64,000 nucleotides of DNA, taken from Roseovarius atlanticus. GTDB lineage: Bacteria > Pseudomonadota > Alphaproteobacteria > Rhodobacterales > Rhodobacteraceae. This document shows positions 48,717 through 61,562 of the stretch, piece after piece. How positions within the stretch are numbered: the stretch's first letter is position 1; every line of letters starts with the position of its first letter. The notes beneath the pieces are model-generated. The model was not told the DNA's origin. It ran no database searches and saw nothing but the letters and a program-made list of their open reading frames with translations. The stretch covers positions 124,001 to 188,000 of the forward strand of contig NZ_LAXJ01000002.1 in NCBI RefSeq assembly GCF_001441615.1, given 5' to 3'. The position numbers were made by a program, and so were the translations under genes.

Positions 48717-49892
48717 ATGAACAAACGGGCGCTGTTGCTCAAACTGGCGCAGGACATACGCGCCAGCTACTGGTTCATTCCGGCCAACATGGTGTTGTTC
48801 GCGATCGTTCTGGCCTACGGGTCGGAGTGGCTCGACCACAATGCCGACATATTGCCATTCCAGTTCCCCGAAACATTGATCAATACCCAGGTCGAGGGCG
48901 CGCGCAGCACGCTCTCGACCATCGCCACGTCAGTAATCGGCGTCACCGGCGTGATGTTCTCCATGACCATCGTCGCGGTCTCCTTCGCCGCCGGCAACTA
49001 CGGGCCGCGCCTGATCGGGAACTTCATGCGCAACCGGGGCAACCAGATCAGCCTCGGCATCCTGATCGCCACATTCGTCTATGCCCTTCTGATCCTGCGC
49101 GCCGTGCAGGACCCCTCCGAAACGGCCGAGGTCGAGGCCTTCGTGCCGCAATATTCCATGCTGCTGGCCATGCTGGGCTGCATCATCGCGGTCTTCACCA
49201 TGATCTATTTCGTCCACCACGTGCCCGAAACGATCAACGTGGGCAACATCACCGCCGGCCTGGGCCAGCGGCTGGAGACCGAGATCAAGGCGATCATTGA
49301 CGCCGAGGACGCCCGCGACAAGCGCCGCGAGGTCTCTTATCCCGACCGCGACCCCGATCACCGGATCACCCTGAACGCCGCCGGATATATCCGCACGCTG
49401 AACTACCAGCAGGTCGAAAAGCTGACCGACCGAGACGACTGGCTCCTGCGGATCGAACAGCAGCCGGGCGATTTCGTCAGCTCCTTCACGCACGTGATGT
49501 CGGTCTGGTCACACGAGGCGCTGTCGGACGACGATATCGCCGAGCTGCGCGACTGCTACGCGCTCGGCACCAGCAAGACCGAGCACCAGAACGTGCTCTT
49601 CCTGGTCGACGAACTGGTCGAGGTGCTGGCCCGCGCACTGTCGCCGGGCGTCAACGATCCTTTCACGGCGATCAACTGCCTCAACTGGATGCAGAACGCC
49701 CTGTCGGTGGCGCGGCACCATGGCGAGGGTCTGGGCGAGGACGGCGCCGGCAAGCACGCGCTGGGGCCGCGCCTGACTTACGACACCCTGTTCGAGCGCA
49801 GTTTCCTGGCCTCGAAACCTTATACCGACACGGACGAACTGACCAAGGCGCAGTATGAAAAGCTGGTGGCGGAATTGAAACGCTCGGCCTGA
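48717..49892 (+). CDS. DUF2254 family membrane protein, 391 aa
   Basis: Four hydrophobic segments in the first 165 residues (starting at FIPANMVLFAIVLAY; with TSVIGVTGVMFSMTIVAVSF, GILIATFVYALLIL and SMLLAMLGCIIAVFTMIYFV), then a soluble C-terminal half. FGPRLIGNFMRNRGNQISLG-like and LSPGVNDPFTAINCL blocks are typical of DUF2254. Function unknown. Follows the microprotein gene by 37 bases on the same strand. Confidence 0.85.
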   Translation: MNKRALLLKLAQDIRASYWFIPANMVLFAIVLAYGSEWLDHNADILPFQFPETLINTQVEGARSTLSTIATSVIGVTGVMFSMTIVAVSFAAGNYGPRLIGNFMRNRGNQISLGILIATFVYALLILRAVQDPSETAEVEAFVPQYSMLLAMLGCIIAVFTMIYFVHHVPETINVGNITAGLGQRLETEIKAIIDAEDARDKRREVSYPDRDPDHRITLNAAGYIRTLNYQQVEKLTDRDDWLLRIEQQPGDFVSSFTHVMSVWSHEALSDDDIAELRDCYALGTSKTEHQNVLFLVDELVEVLARALSPGVNDPFTAINCLNWMQNALSVARHHGEGLGEDGAGKHALGPRLTYDTLFERSFLASKPYTDTDELTKAQYEKLVAELKRSA

Positions 49893-49971
49893 GCGCCGCG
49901 CGCGGAACCAAGGCGCGCTTTGCGCGCCGCCGCGCGATCGCCAGCCCGCGGTCTGGCAATCGCACGGCTCC

Positions 49972-52900
49972 TCACCCCTTCTTGCCTTCCTTCACCTTCT
50001 CCGCCAGATCTCGCGCTATCGCAAACGCCCCCTTGATCTTGTCGGCATCGGATTTCCAGCTGCGCTTGACCACGATCTTGTTGTCCTTGACCTTGGCCAG
50101 CCCCTTCTGGTCCTTGATGAAATCGACCAGCCCCTGCGGGTTGGAAAACTTGTCGTTGTGGAACTGGATCGTCGCGCCCCTCGGCCCGCCATCCAGCTTG
50201 GCGATCCCGGCGCGCTTGCACATCGCCTTGATCCGCACCACCAGCATCAGCGTGTTGACCTCGCGGGGCAGCTTGCCGAAGCGGTCGATCAGCTCGGCGG
50301 CGAAACCTTCCAGTTCAACTTTGGTCGCCAAACCACTGAGACGGCGGTACAATCCCAAGCGCACGTCCAGGTCGGGCACATACTCCTCGGGGATCAGCAC
50401 CGGCACACCCAGGTTGATCTGCGGCGCCCATTGCTCGTCCGCCTCGCTCAGCCCCTCCATCTGCCCCGACTTGATCTTGGCAATCGCCTCTTCCAGCATC
50501 GACTGGTACAGTTCGTACCCCACGTCGCGCATCTGGCCCGACTGTTCCTCGCCAAGAAGGTTGCCCGCCCCGCGAATATCGAGGTCCTGGCTGGCCAGCG
50601 TGAACCCCGCCCCCAGCTGATCCAGACTGCCCAGCACCCGCAGCCGCTTTTCGGCCGAGGGCGTCAGGCGCATCCGGGGCTTCGTCGTCAGATACGCATA
50701 GGCCCGCGTCTTGGCCCGGCCCACGCGCCCCCGGATCTGGTAAAGCTGCGACAGGCCGAACATGTCGGCGCGGTGCACGACCATGGTGTTGGCGGTGGGA
50801 ATATCGAGGCCCGATTCCACGATTGTCGTCGCCAAGAGCACATCGTATTTGCCGTCGTAGAAGGCGTTCATCCGCTCGTCGAGTTCCTTGGCCGCCATCT
50901 GGCCATGCGCCACGACGAAACTGACCTCCGGCACCTGTTCGCGCAGGAACGCCTCGATTTCGGCGATGTCGCTGATCCGCGGCACCACGTAAAAGCTCTG
51001 CCCGCCGCGATAATGCTCGCGCAACAGCGCCTCGCGGATCGTCACCGTGTCGAACTCGCTGACATAGGTGCGGATCGACAGGCGGTCGATGGGCGGCGTG
51101 CCGATGATGCTCAGGTCCCGCACGCCCGACAGGCTCAACTGCAAAGTTCGTGGGATCGGCGTCGCCGTCAGGGTCAGCACATGCACTTCCGAGCGCAGGG
51201 ATTTCAGCCGCTCCTTGTGGGTCACGCCGAACCGCTGCTCCTCGTCGATCACCAGCAGACCAAGGTTCTTGAACCGGATGTTCTTGGCCAGCAATGCGTG
51301 CGTGCCCACCACGATATCCACCGTGCCATCGGCCAGCCCCGCGCGGGTCTTGGTGGCCTGGCTTGAGGACACGAAGCGCGACAATGGCGCCACCGTTACC
51401 GGGAAGCCCCTGAACCGTTCGGCAAAGCTCTGGTAATGCTGCCGCGCCAGCAGGGTCGTCGGCGCGATCACCGCCACCTGCATCCCGGACATGGCGGCGA
51501 TAAAGGCCGCGCGCATCGCCACCTCGGTCTTGCCGAAACCGACGTCGCCGCAGATCAGCCGGTCCATCGGCGTGCCGCTGTCCAGATCGGCCACGACATC
51601 CTCGATGGCGCGCAGCTGGTCGTCCGTCTCCTGGTACGGGAACCGGGCCGAGAACGCCTCCCACGCGTGATGCTCGGGTTCCAGCACCGGCGCCTTGCGC
51701 AGCGCGCGCTCGGCGGCGATCCGGATCAGGCGGTCGGCCATCTCGCGGATGCGTTCCTTCAGCTTGGCCTTCTTGGCCTGCCACGCGCCGCCGCCCAGCC
51801 GGTCCAGCAGGCCCTCTTCATGGCCATACCGGCTCAGCAGTTCGATATTCTCGACCGGCAGGTAAAGCTTTGACTCTTCGGCATATTCCAGCAGCAAGCA
51901 TTCATGCGCCGCGCCCGCCGCCGTGACCACTTCCAGCCCCTTGTAGCGCCCAATGCCGTGATCGACATGCACCACCAGGTCGCCGGGCGACAGGCTTTGC
52001 GCCTCGGTCAGAAAATTCTCGGCCCGCCGGCGTTTCTTGGGGGAGCGGATCAGGCGGTCGCCCAGGATATCCTGCTCGGCGATCACGGTCAGGCCCGGCG
52101 CGGTAAAGCCATGCTCCAGCCCCCAGACCGCCAGATGCAGGCCTCGCTTGCCAATGGCCCCGGCATTCTTGACCGTCACCGCGCCCAAGAGGCCCTCATC
52201 CTCCAACAGCCCTTCCAGCCGCTCCCGCGCGCCGTCGGAATAGGACGCGACCAGCACCGGCCCTTCGGCCATGCGTGCATCAATATGGTCTTTCAGGACG
52301 CTGAAAAGGTTTATCTTTTCCTGCTGTCGCTCGGGCGCGAAGTTGCGTCCGATCCGCCCGCCCGCGTCGATCACACCCGGCCCCGGCGCCTGCGGCAAGG
52401 GCGACAGGGCCAGCACGCGGCGGTCGCCCAACGCGGCGCTCCACGCGTCGTTGTCGAGATACAGCAGATCGGGCGCGATGGGCTTGTAGACGCTGTCCTC
52501 GCGGCCCTTCTGGCTCATGGCGTGCTTGCGGGCGTCATACTGGTCGGCGATGGACACCCACCGCGCCTCGCGCGCCGCCTCGACCTGGTCATCCAGGCTG
52601 ACCGGCGCGCCGGGGATATAGTCGAAGAGCGTCTCCAGCCGCTCGTGAAACAGCGGCAGCCAATGCTCCATCCCCGCCTGCTTGCGCCCGGCGCTGACGG
52701 CCTCGTACAGCGGGTCATCGCTGCCCGCCGCACCGAACTCGATCCGGTAATTCTGCCGGAACCGCGTGATCGCCGCGTCATCCAGAATGACCTCGCTGAC
52801 CGGCGCCAGCTCGATCCGGTCCAGCTTTTCGGTGGTGCGCTGCGTCGCCGGGTCGAACCGCCGCACGCCGTCCAGCACATCGCCAAAGAGGTCCAGCCGC

Positions 52901-53418
52901 ACCGGCCCGCTCTCGCCCGGCGGATAGATGTCGATGATGCCCCCGCGCACGGCATAATCCCCCGGCTCCATGACCGTGGGCGCCTGCGTAAAGCCCATCC
53001 GCACGAGGAAGGATTTCAGCGCGTCTTCGTCAATCTGGTAATCCACCTGCGCCGAGAACGCGGCCTCGCGCAGCACGTCGCGGGCGGGCACACGCTGCGT
53101 CGCCGCATTCAGCGTGGTCAGCAGGATGAACCGCGACGGCCCGCCATGCACCAGCCCCGCCAGCGTGGCCATGCGCGTGGCCGAGATATCGGCATTGGGC
53201 GACACCCGGTCATAAGGCAGGCAATCCCAGCCGGGAAAGCGGATCACCGGCATCTCCGGCGCGAAAAAGCGCAGCGCCTCTTCCATCGCCGCCATGCGCT
53301 TGTCGTCGCGCGCCACATGGATCACGGGACCCTCCGCGCGGGCGGCCTCGTCCAGGATCAGCTTGGCGTCGAACCCTTCGGGCGCGCCGCCCACGGCGAT
53401 ACGGGGGGTGTCGGCCAT
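49972..53418 (-). CDS. mfd: Transcription-repair coupling factor Mfd
   Basis: A 1148-residue protein with the full Mfd layout: UvrB-homology N-terminal region, RNA-polymerase-interaction domain (GDLVVHVDHGIGRYKGLE), RecG-like translocase with Walker A CGDVGFGKTEVAMRA, DEEQ box VIDEEQRFGV, and helicase motif VI QIRGRVGRAKTRAYAYL, then the regulatory C-terminal domain. It displaces RNA polymerase stalled at DNA damage and recruits UvrA. Length is normal. Confidence 0.97.
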   Translation of the reverse strand: MADTPRIAVGGAPEGFDAKLILDEAARAEGPVIHVARDDKRMAAMEEALRFFAPEMPVIRFPGWDCLPYDRVSPNADISATRMATLAGLVHGGPSRFILLTTLNAATQRVPARDVLREAAFSAQVDYQIDEDALKSFLVRMGFTQAPTVMEPGDYAVRGGIIDIYPPGESGPVRLDLFGDVLDGVRRFDPATQRTTEKLDRIELAPVSEVILDDAAITRFRQNYRIEFGAAGSDDPLYEAVSAGRKQAGMEHWLPLFHERLETLFDYIPGAPVSLDDQVEAAREARWVSIADQYDARKHAMSQKGREDSVYKPIAPDLLYLDNDAWSAALGDRRVLALSPLPQAPGPGVIDAGGRIGRNFAPERQQEKINLFSVLKDHIDARMAEGPVLVASYSDGARERLEGLLEDEGLLGAVTVKNAGAIGKRGLHLAVWGLEHGFTAPGLTVIAEQDILGDRLIRSPKKRRRAENFLTEAQSLSPGDLVVHVDHGIGRYKGLEVVTAAGAAHECLLLEYAEESKLYLPVENIELLSRYGHEEGLLDRLGGGAWQAKKAKLKERIREMADRLIRIAAERALRKAPVLEPEHHAWEAFSARFPYQETDDQLRAIEDVVADLDSGTPMDRLICGDVGFGKTEVAMRAAFIAAMSGMQVAVIAPTTLLARQHYQSFAERFRGFPVTVAPLSRFVSSSQATKTRAGLADGTVDIVVGTHALLAKNIRFKNLGLLVIDEEQRFGVTHKERLKSLRSEVHVLTLTATPIPRTLQLSLSGVRDLSIIGTPPIDRLSIRTYVSEFDTVTIREALLREHYRGGQSFYVVPRISDIAEIEAFLREQVPEVSFVVAHGQMAAKELDERMNAFYDGKYDVLLATTIVESGLDIPTANTMVVHRADMFGLSQLYQIRGRVGRAKTRAYAYLTTKPRMRLTPSAEKRLRVLGSLDQLGAGFTLASQDLDIRGAGNLLGEEQSGQMRDVGYELYQSMLEEAIAKIKSGQMEGLSEADEQWAPQINLGVPVLIPEEYVPDLDVRLGLYRRLSGLATKVELEGFAAELIDRFGKLPREVNTLMLVVRIKAMCKRAGIAKLDGGPRGATIQFHNDKFSNPQGLVDFIKDQKGLAKVKDNKIVVKRSWKSDADKIKGAFAIARDLAEKVKEGKKG

Positions 53419-53428
53419 GCCCCGCCCC

Positions 53429-53953
53429 TCAGCCCAGCACGCCGGTCGACATGTTGACCAGCATCCCCCACATCGCGGTCACCAGGATCGACAGGATGCC
53501 GACGAATTGCGTCCCGATGCGGTGGTAGTGCATCCGCTTGTAGAGCGCCTCGCCCACCAGAGCGTCGCGGGTGATGCGGTGCGCGGTAAAGATCGACAAA
53601 ACCGCCACCAGCGTCATCGGAAAGCCCAGCAGGAACAGAGCCTGGCTGAATTCGTTTCCGTAAACGAACCCCAGAAGGCACAGCGTGGTCAGCACGAAAC
53701 ACACGAACCCCGCAAGCAGCAGGCCGGTTTCCCGCGCGATGTAAAGGATGCGGTTGCAGTTGATGCGCACCATGTCGTGCAGGTCCACCACGCCCTGCTC
53801 GTCGCCGCGCCTGGCCCGCTGTACCATGTCCCACGGCACGCCCAGCACCCAGTGGCTGGTCGAGGACCACAGCACCGCCAGTACGATCCAGAACCACAGG
53901 TTGCTGAAGCTGCGCATGTCGATCAGCTCGAAAATCGTCTCGATCAGGTCCAA
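53429..53953 (-). CDS. Membrane protein of unknown function, 174 aa
   Basis: Four hydrophobic segments (LWFWIVLAVLWSSTSHWVLG; TGLLLAGFVCFVLTTLCLLG; ALFLLGFPMTLVAVLSIF; VGILSILVTAMWGMLVN) around a cytoplasmic-looking middle. TTG 53953 is preferred because GAGG lies 8 bases upstream; ATG 53917 (MRSFSNLWFW) is the alternative. Ends 10 bases before mfd, so the two are probably co-transcribed. Confidence 0.65.
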   Translation of the reverse strand: MDLIETIFELIDMRSFSNLWFWIVLAVLWSSTSHWVLGVPWDMVQRARRGDEQGVVDLHDMVRINCNRILYIARETGLLLAGFVCFVLTTLCLLGFVYGNEFSQALFLLGFPMTLVAVLSIFTAHRITRDALVGEALYKRMHYHRIGTQFVGILSILVTAMWGMLVNMSTGVLG

Positions 53954-54039
53954 TGCCGGTGCCTCATTGTGTCTTTGCGCTGTGCCGCGCTCTATCCGGG
54001 CACCTCTTAGCGCCGCTTTGCCCCAATTCCTACCCTTGA

Positions 54040-55092
<1,053 letters not shown>

Positions 55093-55230
55093 GGCTCGCG
55101 CAACTTCCCGCTTATCCGCCCGGACACCACAAACTGTGGTGACACCGCCGGCCTTCCCCCCTATAGTGTGGGCATAGACCGGCATTTTACAAAAGACCGG
55201 CCACGGATCAGGCAACGAACAGGCAGTATC

Positions 55231-55791
55231 ATGAAAAACCTTTCCCGGCGAAGCTTCACGCTTGGCGCGCTGGCCGCGTCCCCCCTTCTGGCCGCCTGCG
55301 GCAACGGGGTGGGCAGCGTCGGCTCGCAAAAGATCGACGCCCGCGTCGACTCGACGCTCAACTACCTTTACACCCGCTACCCCCAGACCCGCGACATCGC
55401 GGCCAAGTCGGTGGGCCAGCTTGTCATGCCCCTGATCACAGAGGGCGGCTTTATCGTCGGCGGCGGCTATGGCCGCGGGGCGCTGCGCGTGGGCGGTGCG
55501 ACGGTCGACTACTACTCCGCCACCAAGGGCAGTGTCGGGCTTCAGATCGGGGCGCAGCAATTCGCGCACGTTCTGTTCTTCATGACCCAGGACTCACTGG
55601 CCGGCTTCCGCCGCGCGTCTGGCTGGGTCGCGGGCGCGGATATCGAATACGTGTTCTCGGACCAGGGCGAAAACCTGCGCGCCGACACCACCACGGCCAG
55701 CACGCCCGTGCTGGCGGTGATCTTCGGCCAGGCGGGCGCGCTGGTGGGCGCGTCGCTGGAAGGCACCAAGTATACCCGCATCATCCCCTGA
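55231..55791 (+). CDS. YSC84/SYLF-domain lipoprotein, 186 aa
   Basis: MKNLSRRSFTLGALAASPLL, then AACGNG, is a twin-arginine-like lipoprotein signal (RRSF) with lipobox AAC. The mature part (GGFIVGGGYGRGALRV; SATKGSVGLQIGAQQFAHVL; FFMTQDSL) matches the SYLF/YSC84 lipid-binding domain. Probably a periplasmic, membrane-anchored lipid-binding protein. Confidence 0.85.
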   Translation: MKNLSRRSFTLGALAASPLLAACGNGVGSVGSQKIDARVDSTLNYLYTRYPQTRDIAAKSVGQLVMPLITEGGFIVGGGYGRGALRVGGATVDYYSATKGSVGLQIGAQQFAHVLFFMTQDSLAGFRRASGWVAGADIEYVFSDQGENLRADTTTASTPVLAVIFGQAGALVGASLEGTKYTRIIP

Positions 55792-55883
55792 ACACCAAAG
55801 GGTTTGAACCACTCACGGATCCGATGCGACCTACTAGGGCGCGTGATTTGCCACGCGCCCTTTTTCTAGATTGAGGTCGCACC

Positions 55884-56342
55884 ATGATGCTCCGCACCGT
55901 TACGCTTGCCGCGCTCATCGCGCTTGGCGCCTCACCCCATGCAGCCGCCTGCGCCCTTCCGCCGCCGGTCTGCGAGGTCTCGAACGGGCAGATTGCCGTT
56001 CTGGACCATGCGGATGGCAACACCGTTCTTTTTTCCCAGATCGATCCCGACGCCGAAGGCTACGCGCCGACCTATGTGCTGGTCGATTGCACCAAGCGAC
56101 AGGCGGTCGCGCTGGGGCACCTGCCGGAGGGCGCGGACGACGCGGCATTCCAGACACATTTCCAGGGCCGCAGGGTGATGGACCGCGAACTTGGCACAGG
56201 CGCCCGGCCCCGGCTGCGCGAGGTGCATCGCCAGCTTCAGCGGATGGGCCTGCGCAGCAAACGGTTCACCTTGATGCAATCCCATTGCGGCTGCGCCCTG
56301 CCGGACATGCCGCCACCGCCCGCAAGCTGCCCGCCCTACTGA
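55884..56342 (+). CDS. Secreted hypothetical protein, 152 aa
   Basis: N-terminal signal peptide (MMLRTVTLAALIALGASPHA, then AACALPP); mature part soluble with several cysteines, ending in CGCALPDMPPPPASCPP. No family recognised. SD GAGG lies upstream of the ATG pair. Predicted periplasmic. Confidence 0.6.
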   Translation: MMLRTVTLAALIALGASPHAAACALPPPVCEVSNGQIAVLDHADGNTVLFSQIDPDAEGYAPTYVLVDCTKRQAVALGHLPEGADDAAFQTHFQGRRVMDRELGTGARPRLREVHRQLQRMGLRSKRFTLMQSHCGCALPDMPPPPASCPPY

Positions 56343-56364
56343 TCCGGGGCGCGAGCGGCGCATC

Positions 56365-56823
56365 TCACTCGCCGTCTCCGAAATCTATCTTGATCGCGGG
56401 GAACGGGGTGTCGTCCTCATCTTCGTCGTCATCATCCGCGTCCTCGTTCATGCGCCGGGCGCGCTGTTCTTGCAGGATCTCCATCTGCCGGTTCCGGTAC
56501 TGGGCAAATTTCGGACCCGCCGGCTTTTCGTCCCAATGGGCGACGACCCGCCCCTCGATCAGCGCCAGCCAATAGAGCCGAAGAACCCTGTTCATGCGCG
56601 CGCCGTAACCGGGGCCAAGGCGGCGGAACCATTTCACCATGTCGCTGTCCAGCCGAATCGTCACCCGCGTCTTGGGGCGCGGGATCGGCTCGCGGCTTTC
56701 CAGCCCTTCCCACTCGTCGGGCAGCGAGTGGTCCAGCCACTGCTCGGTCAGCACCTCTTGCAGTTCGCGCAATTCCTGCAACATGGCGGCGCGGGGGGAC
56801 TGGGAGGGGGCGGTACGGCGCAT
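56365..56823 (-). CDS. BrnA-like ribbon-helix-helix protein, 152 aa
   Basis: RVTIRLDSDMVKWFRRLGPG, then YGARMNRVLRLYW, is the BrnA antitoxin signature. It is flanked by a long N-terminal part and an acidic tail (EDADDDDEDEDD). No BrnT toxin gene lies next to it, so it may be an orphan regulator rather than an antitoxin. ATG 56823 is chosen over a longer frame because GAGG lies upstream. Confidence 0.7.
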   Translation of the reverse strand: MRRTAPSQSPRAAMLQELRELQEVLTEQWLDHSLPDEWEGLESREPIPRPKTRVTIRLDSDMVKWFRRLGPGYGARMNRVLRLYWLALIEGRVVAHWDEKPAGPKFAQYRNRQMEILQEQRARRMNEDADDDDEDEDDTPFPAIKIDFGDGE

Positions 56824-56988
56824 GGTCGGGCCTCGTTCCTGGTGACAGCGGCATCGCCCGCCACCTTGACCGCCCATTTGTTAACGCCCGGCAGAGGCAC
56901 CGCGCGGTGTACCGGGGGTGCACGGGGGGTGCACGCGTGTCACCCCCACGATTTTTCCCTGTTGCGCCGATCGGTTAACCGACCGTGC

Positions 56989-57270
56989 TCAATTCAAATA
57001 GAATTCGCCCGTGACCTGCCGCCATTCGCCGGGACTGATCATCTTGCGGTGGATGAACTGCACCGAATGCAGCGGTCCCTCGATCTCGTCCTGCCAGAAT
57101 TCGATGAACTTGAAGAGCTTGGGATGGTCCGGGGCGAGGTCGTAGTCCTGCCATACGAAGGTATTGATAACATGCGCATAATCCGGCATGTGGTAATAAA
57201 ACTCCGCCGTCGTCAGGCCATAGCCCTTCAGCATCAGTTCGGTTTCCGAAAGCTCCGTCGTGTTTTCCAT
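56989..57270 (-). CDS. Usg family protein, 93 aa
   Basis: LMLKGYGLTTAEFYYHMPDY, then INTFVWQDYDLAPDHPKL and PLHSVQFIHRKMISPGEWR, are the conserved blocks of the alphaproteobacterial Usg family. Function unknown; the name comes from a gene next to trpF in Caulobacter-type genomes. Stands alone here. Confidence 0.88.
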   Translation of the reverse strand: MENTTELSETELMLKGYGLTTAEFYYHMPDYAHVINTFVWQDYDLAPDHPKLFKFIEFWQDEIEGPLHSVQFIHRKMISPGEWRQVTGEFYLN

Positions 57271-57462
57271 GTTGGCACCACTCTTATTGTTATGATTCAG
57301 AGTGTGGCACGAAATAATTAGTTTTCAATAAAAACAGTATGTTATCACCCTTCCCTGCTGGCTGCCAAATGCGGGGGACACGGGCCATTGCACCCCATAT
57401 CCTGCCTCTGGTATAGTTTTCGCAACAAGATATAGAACAATTGCGACAGGACGGGATAGCAC

Positions 57463-60231
<2,769 letters not shown>

Positions 60232-60340
60232 TTTTTCGGGGATGCCGCTCAAAACACGTCGTTTTGAACGAATTTCGCCTAAATTCGTCGGCAAAAAAAG
60301 GTCAAGGATGCCCCGGATATCTGCTGCCCCTGGGGCGGGT

Positions 60341-60997
60341 ATGACCTTGATGCAAAGACAACAACGCTGGATCGACTATCCGGGTCTGAACATGATCCGC
60401 GTCGTTATCGGATCTTATTTCATGGCGATCGCGCTTGGCCTGATTTCCGGTGTCGCGCCGCCTGCGCTGTTTTTGTCGATCACCGACCCTGGCACCGCCG
60501 ATCTGGTCGGGACGGTTGTGCTATTTTCGGTCACGGCGGCGTTCATGCTGGGGCTGTATTTGCGGCTGACATCGCTGATGCTGGCCATATTCATATTCGC
60601 CAGCAGCGTCACGCAGAACCTGGTGCTGGCCGAAACCGCGCTGGTCGAACCGTTCTGGCGCGACCTGACGATGGTTTGCGCGGTACTGCTGAGCTATAGC
60701 TGCCTGAAGCGGTCCGAGGTCAGCCGCGCGGCGCTTGTGATGCGGCGCGGCGCGGCGCAGCGCCTGACGGCCGATCAATTTGTCGTGCCGCGCCGCGTGA
60801 CCACCGGTGCCGCACCTTCGGAACGTGCACAACCCCAATCGCGCCTGAAGCACTCGATGCAGCCGCTGATGCACGCCCGAACGCCCCAGGCCCCGGCACC
60901 CGCCGCAGCAGCCGAGTCGCGGGCGCCAAAGGTGGTGTCTGGGCGACGCGAGGACGAACCGGACATCGACATCGACAATATCTTTGCCACGGGGTAA
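60341..60997 (+). CDS. Membrane protein of unknown function, 218 aa
   Basis: Four hydrophobic segments in the first 130 residues (IRVVIGSYFMAIALGLISG; GTVVLFSVTAAFMLGLYLRL; SLMLAIFIFASSVTQNLVLA; LTMVCAVLLSYSCL) and a disordered, Ala/Pro-rich C-terminal tail ending in DEPDIDIDNIFATG. ATG 60341 chosen (GGGGCGGG upstream). The fold resembles DoxX-type small membrane proteins, without certainty. Confidence 0.6.
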   Translation: MTLMQRQQRWIDYPGLNMIRVVIGSYFMAIALGLISGVAPPALFLSITDPGTADLVGTVVLFSVTAAFMLGLYLRLTSLMLAIFIFASSVTQNLVLAETALVEPFWRDLTMVCAVLLSYSCLKRSEVSRAALVMRRGAAQRLTADQFVVPRRVTTGAAPSERAQPQSRLKHSMQPLMHARTPQAPAPAAAAESRAPKVVSGRREDEPDIDIDNIFATG

Positions 60998-61081
60998 CCC
61001 CGCTCTGCCCGGGCGGGCGCGAACCATTTGGCAAGGTTTTCGTGTGATACTGCGCGCAGTTCCAAAGGTAAGCCGCGCGTC

Positions 61082-61432
61082 ATGACCGTTTACACCTGCC
61101 AGATCGACCTAAAGAAGGATGCCCAGGCGATGCTGTTCGCTGCGGCGCTGGAAAACTGGATGGCCCACTTGCAGGCCGCCGGCGTGGTGGGCGCGTGGAC
61201 GCTGCTGCGCCGCAAGCTGAACCTGGCGTCGGACGTCTATCGCGATTTCCTGCTTCAGATCGAAGTGTCGGATATGGCCCAGCTTGACATGGCGTTCCGC
61301 TGGGTTGGCCAACAGGGCGACGAGGCGGAGACGCTGTATGCCCGGATGCACGACATGATCGACAAGGCGGACTTTGCACTGTACCGCCCCTTCCCGGACC
61401 CGGAGCGGGCCGAGAGGCTGGCCATCATCTGA
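61082..61432 (+). CDS. Small conserved protein (DUF6614-like), 116 aa
   Basis: TVYTCQIDLKKDAQAMLFAA, then TLLRRKLNLASDVYRDFLLQ and ALYRPFPDPERAERLAII, match a conserved roseobacter family I recall as DUF6614, with a ferredoxin-like dimeric alpha/beta plan. Soluble, function unknown. ATG at 61082. Confidence 0.7.
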   Translation: MTVYTCQIDLKKDAQAMLFAAALENWMAHLQAAGVVGAWTLLRRKLNLASDVYRDFLLQIEVSDMAQLDMAFRWVGQQGDEAETLYARMHDMIDKADFALYRPFPDPERAERLAII

Positions 61433-61562
61433 TCGGCGGGTGCGTGAAGCGTTTCGCGACAAACCTGAACCACGGCTTCCCCGTGAAACGCAGGACAACC
61501 GCCAATCATCGCACGCGTTTCGCCTTTGGCTGATGGCTCAGGTCAAAAGCGAAACGTTTTGA

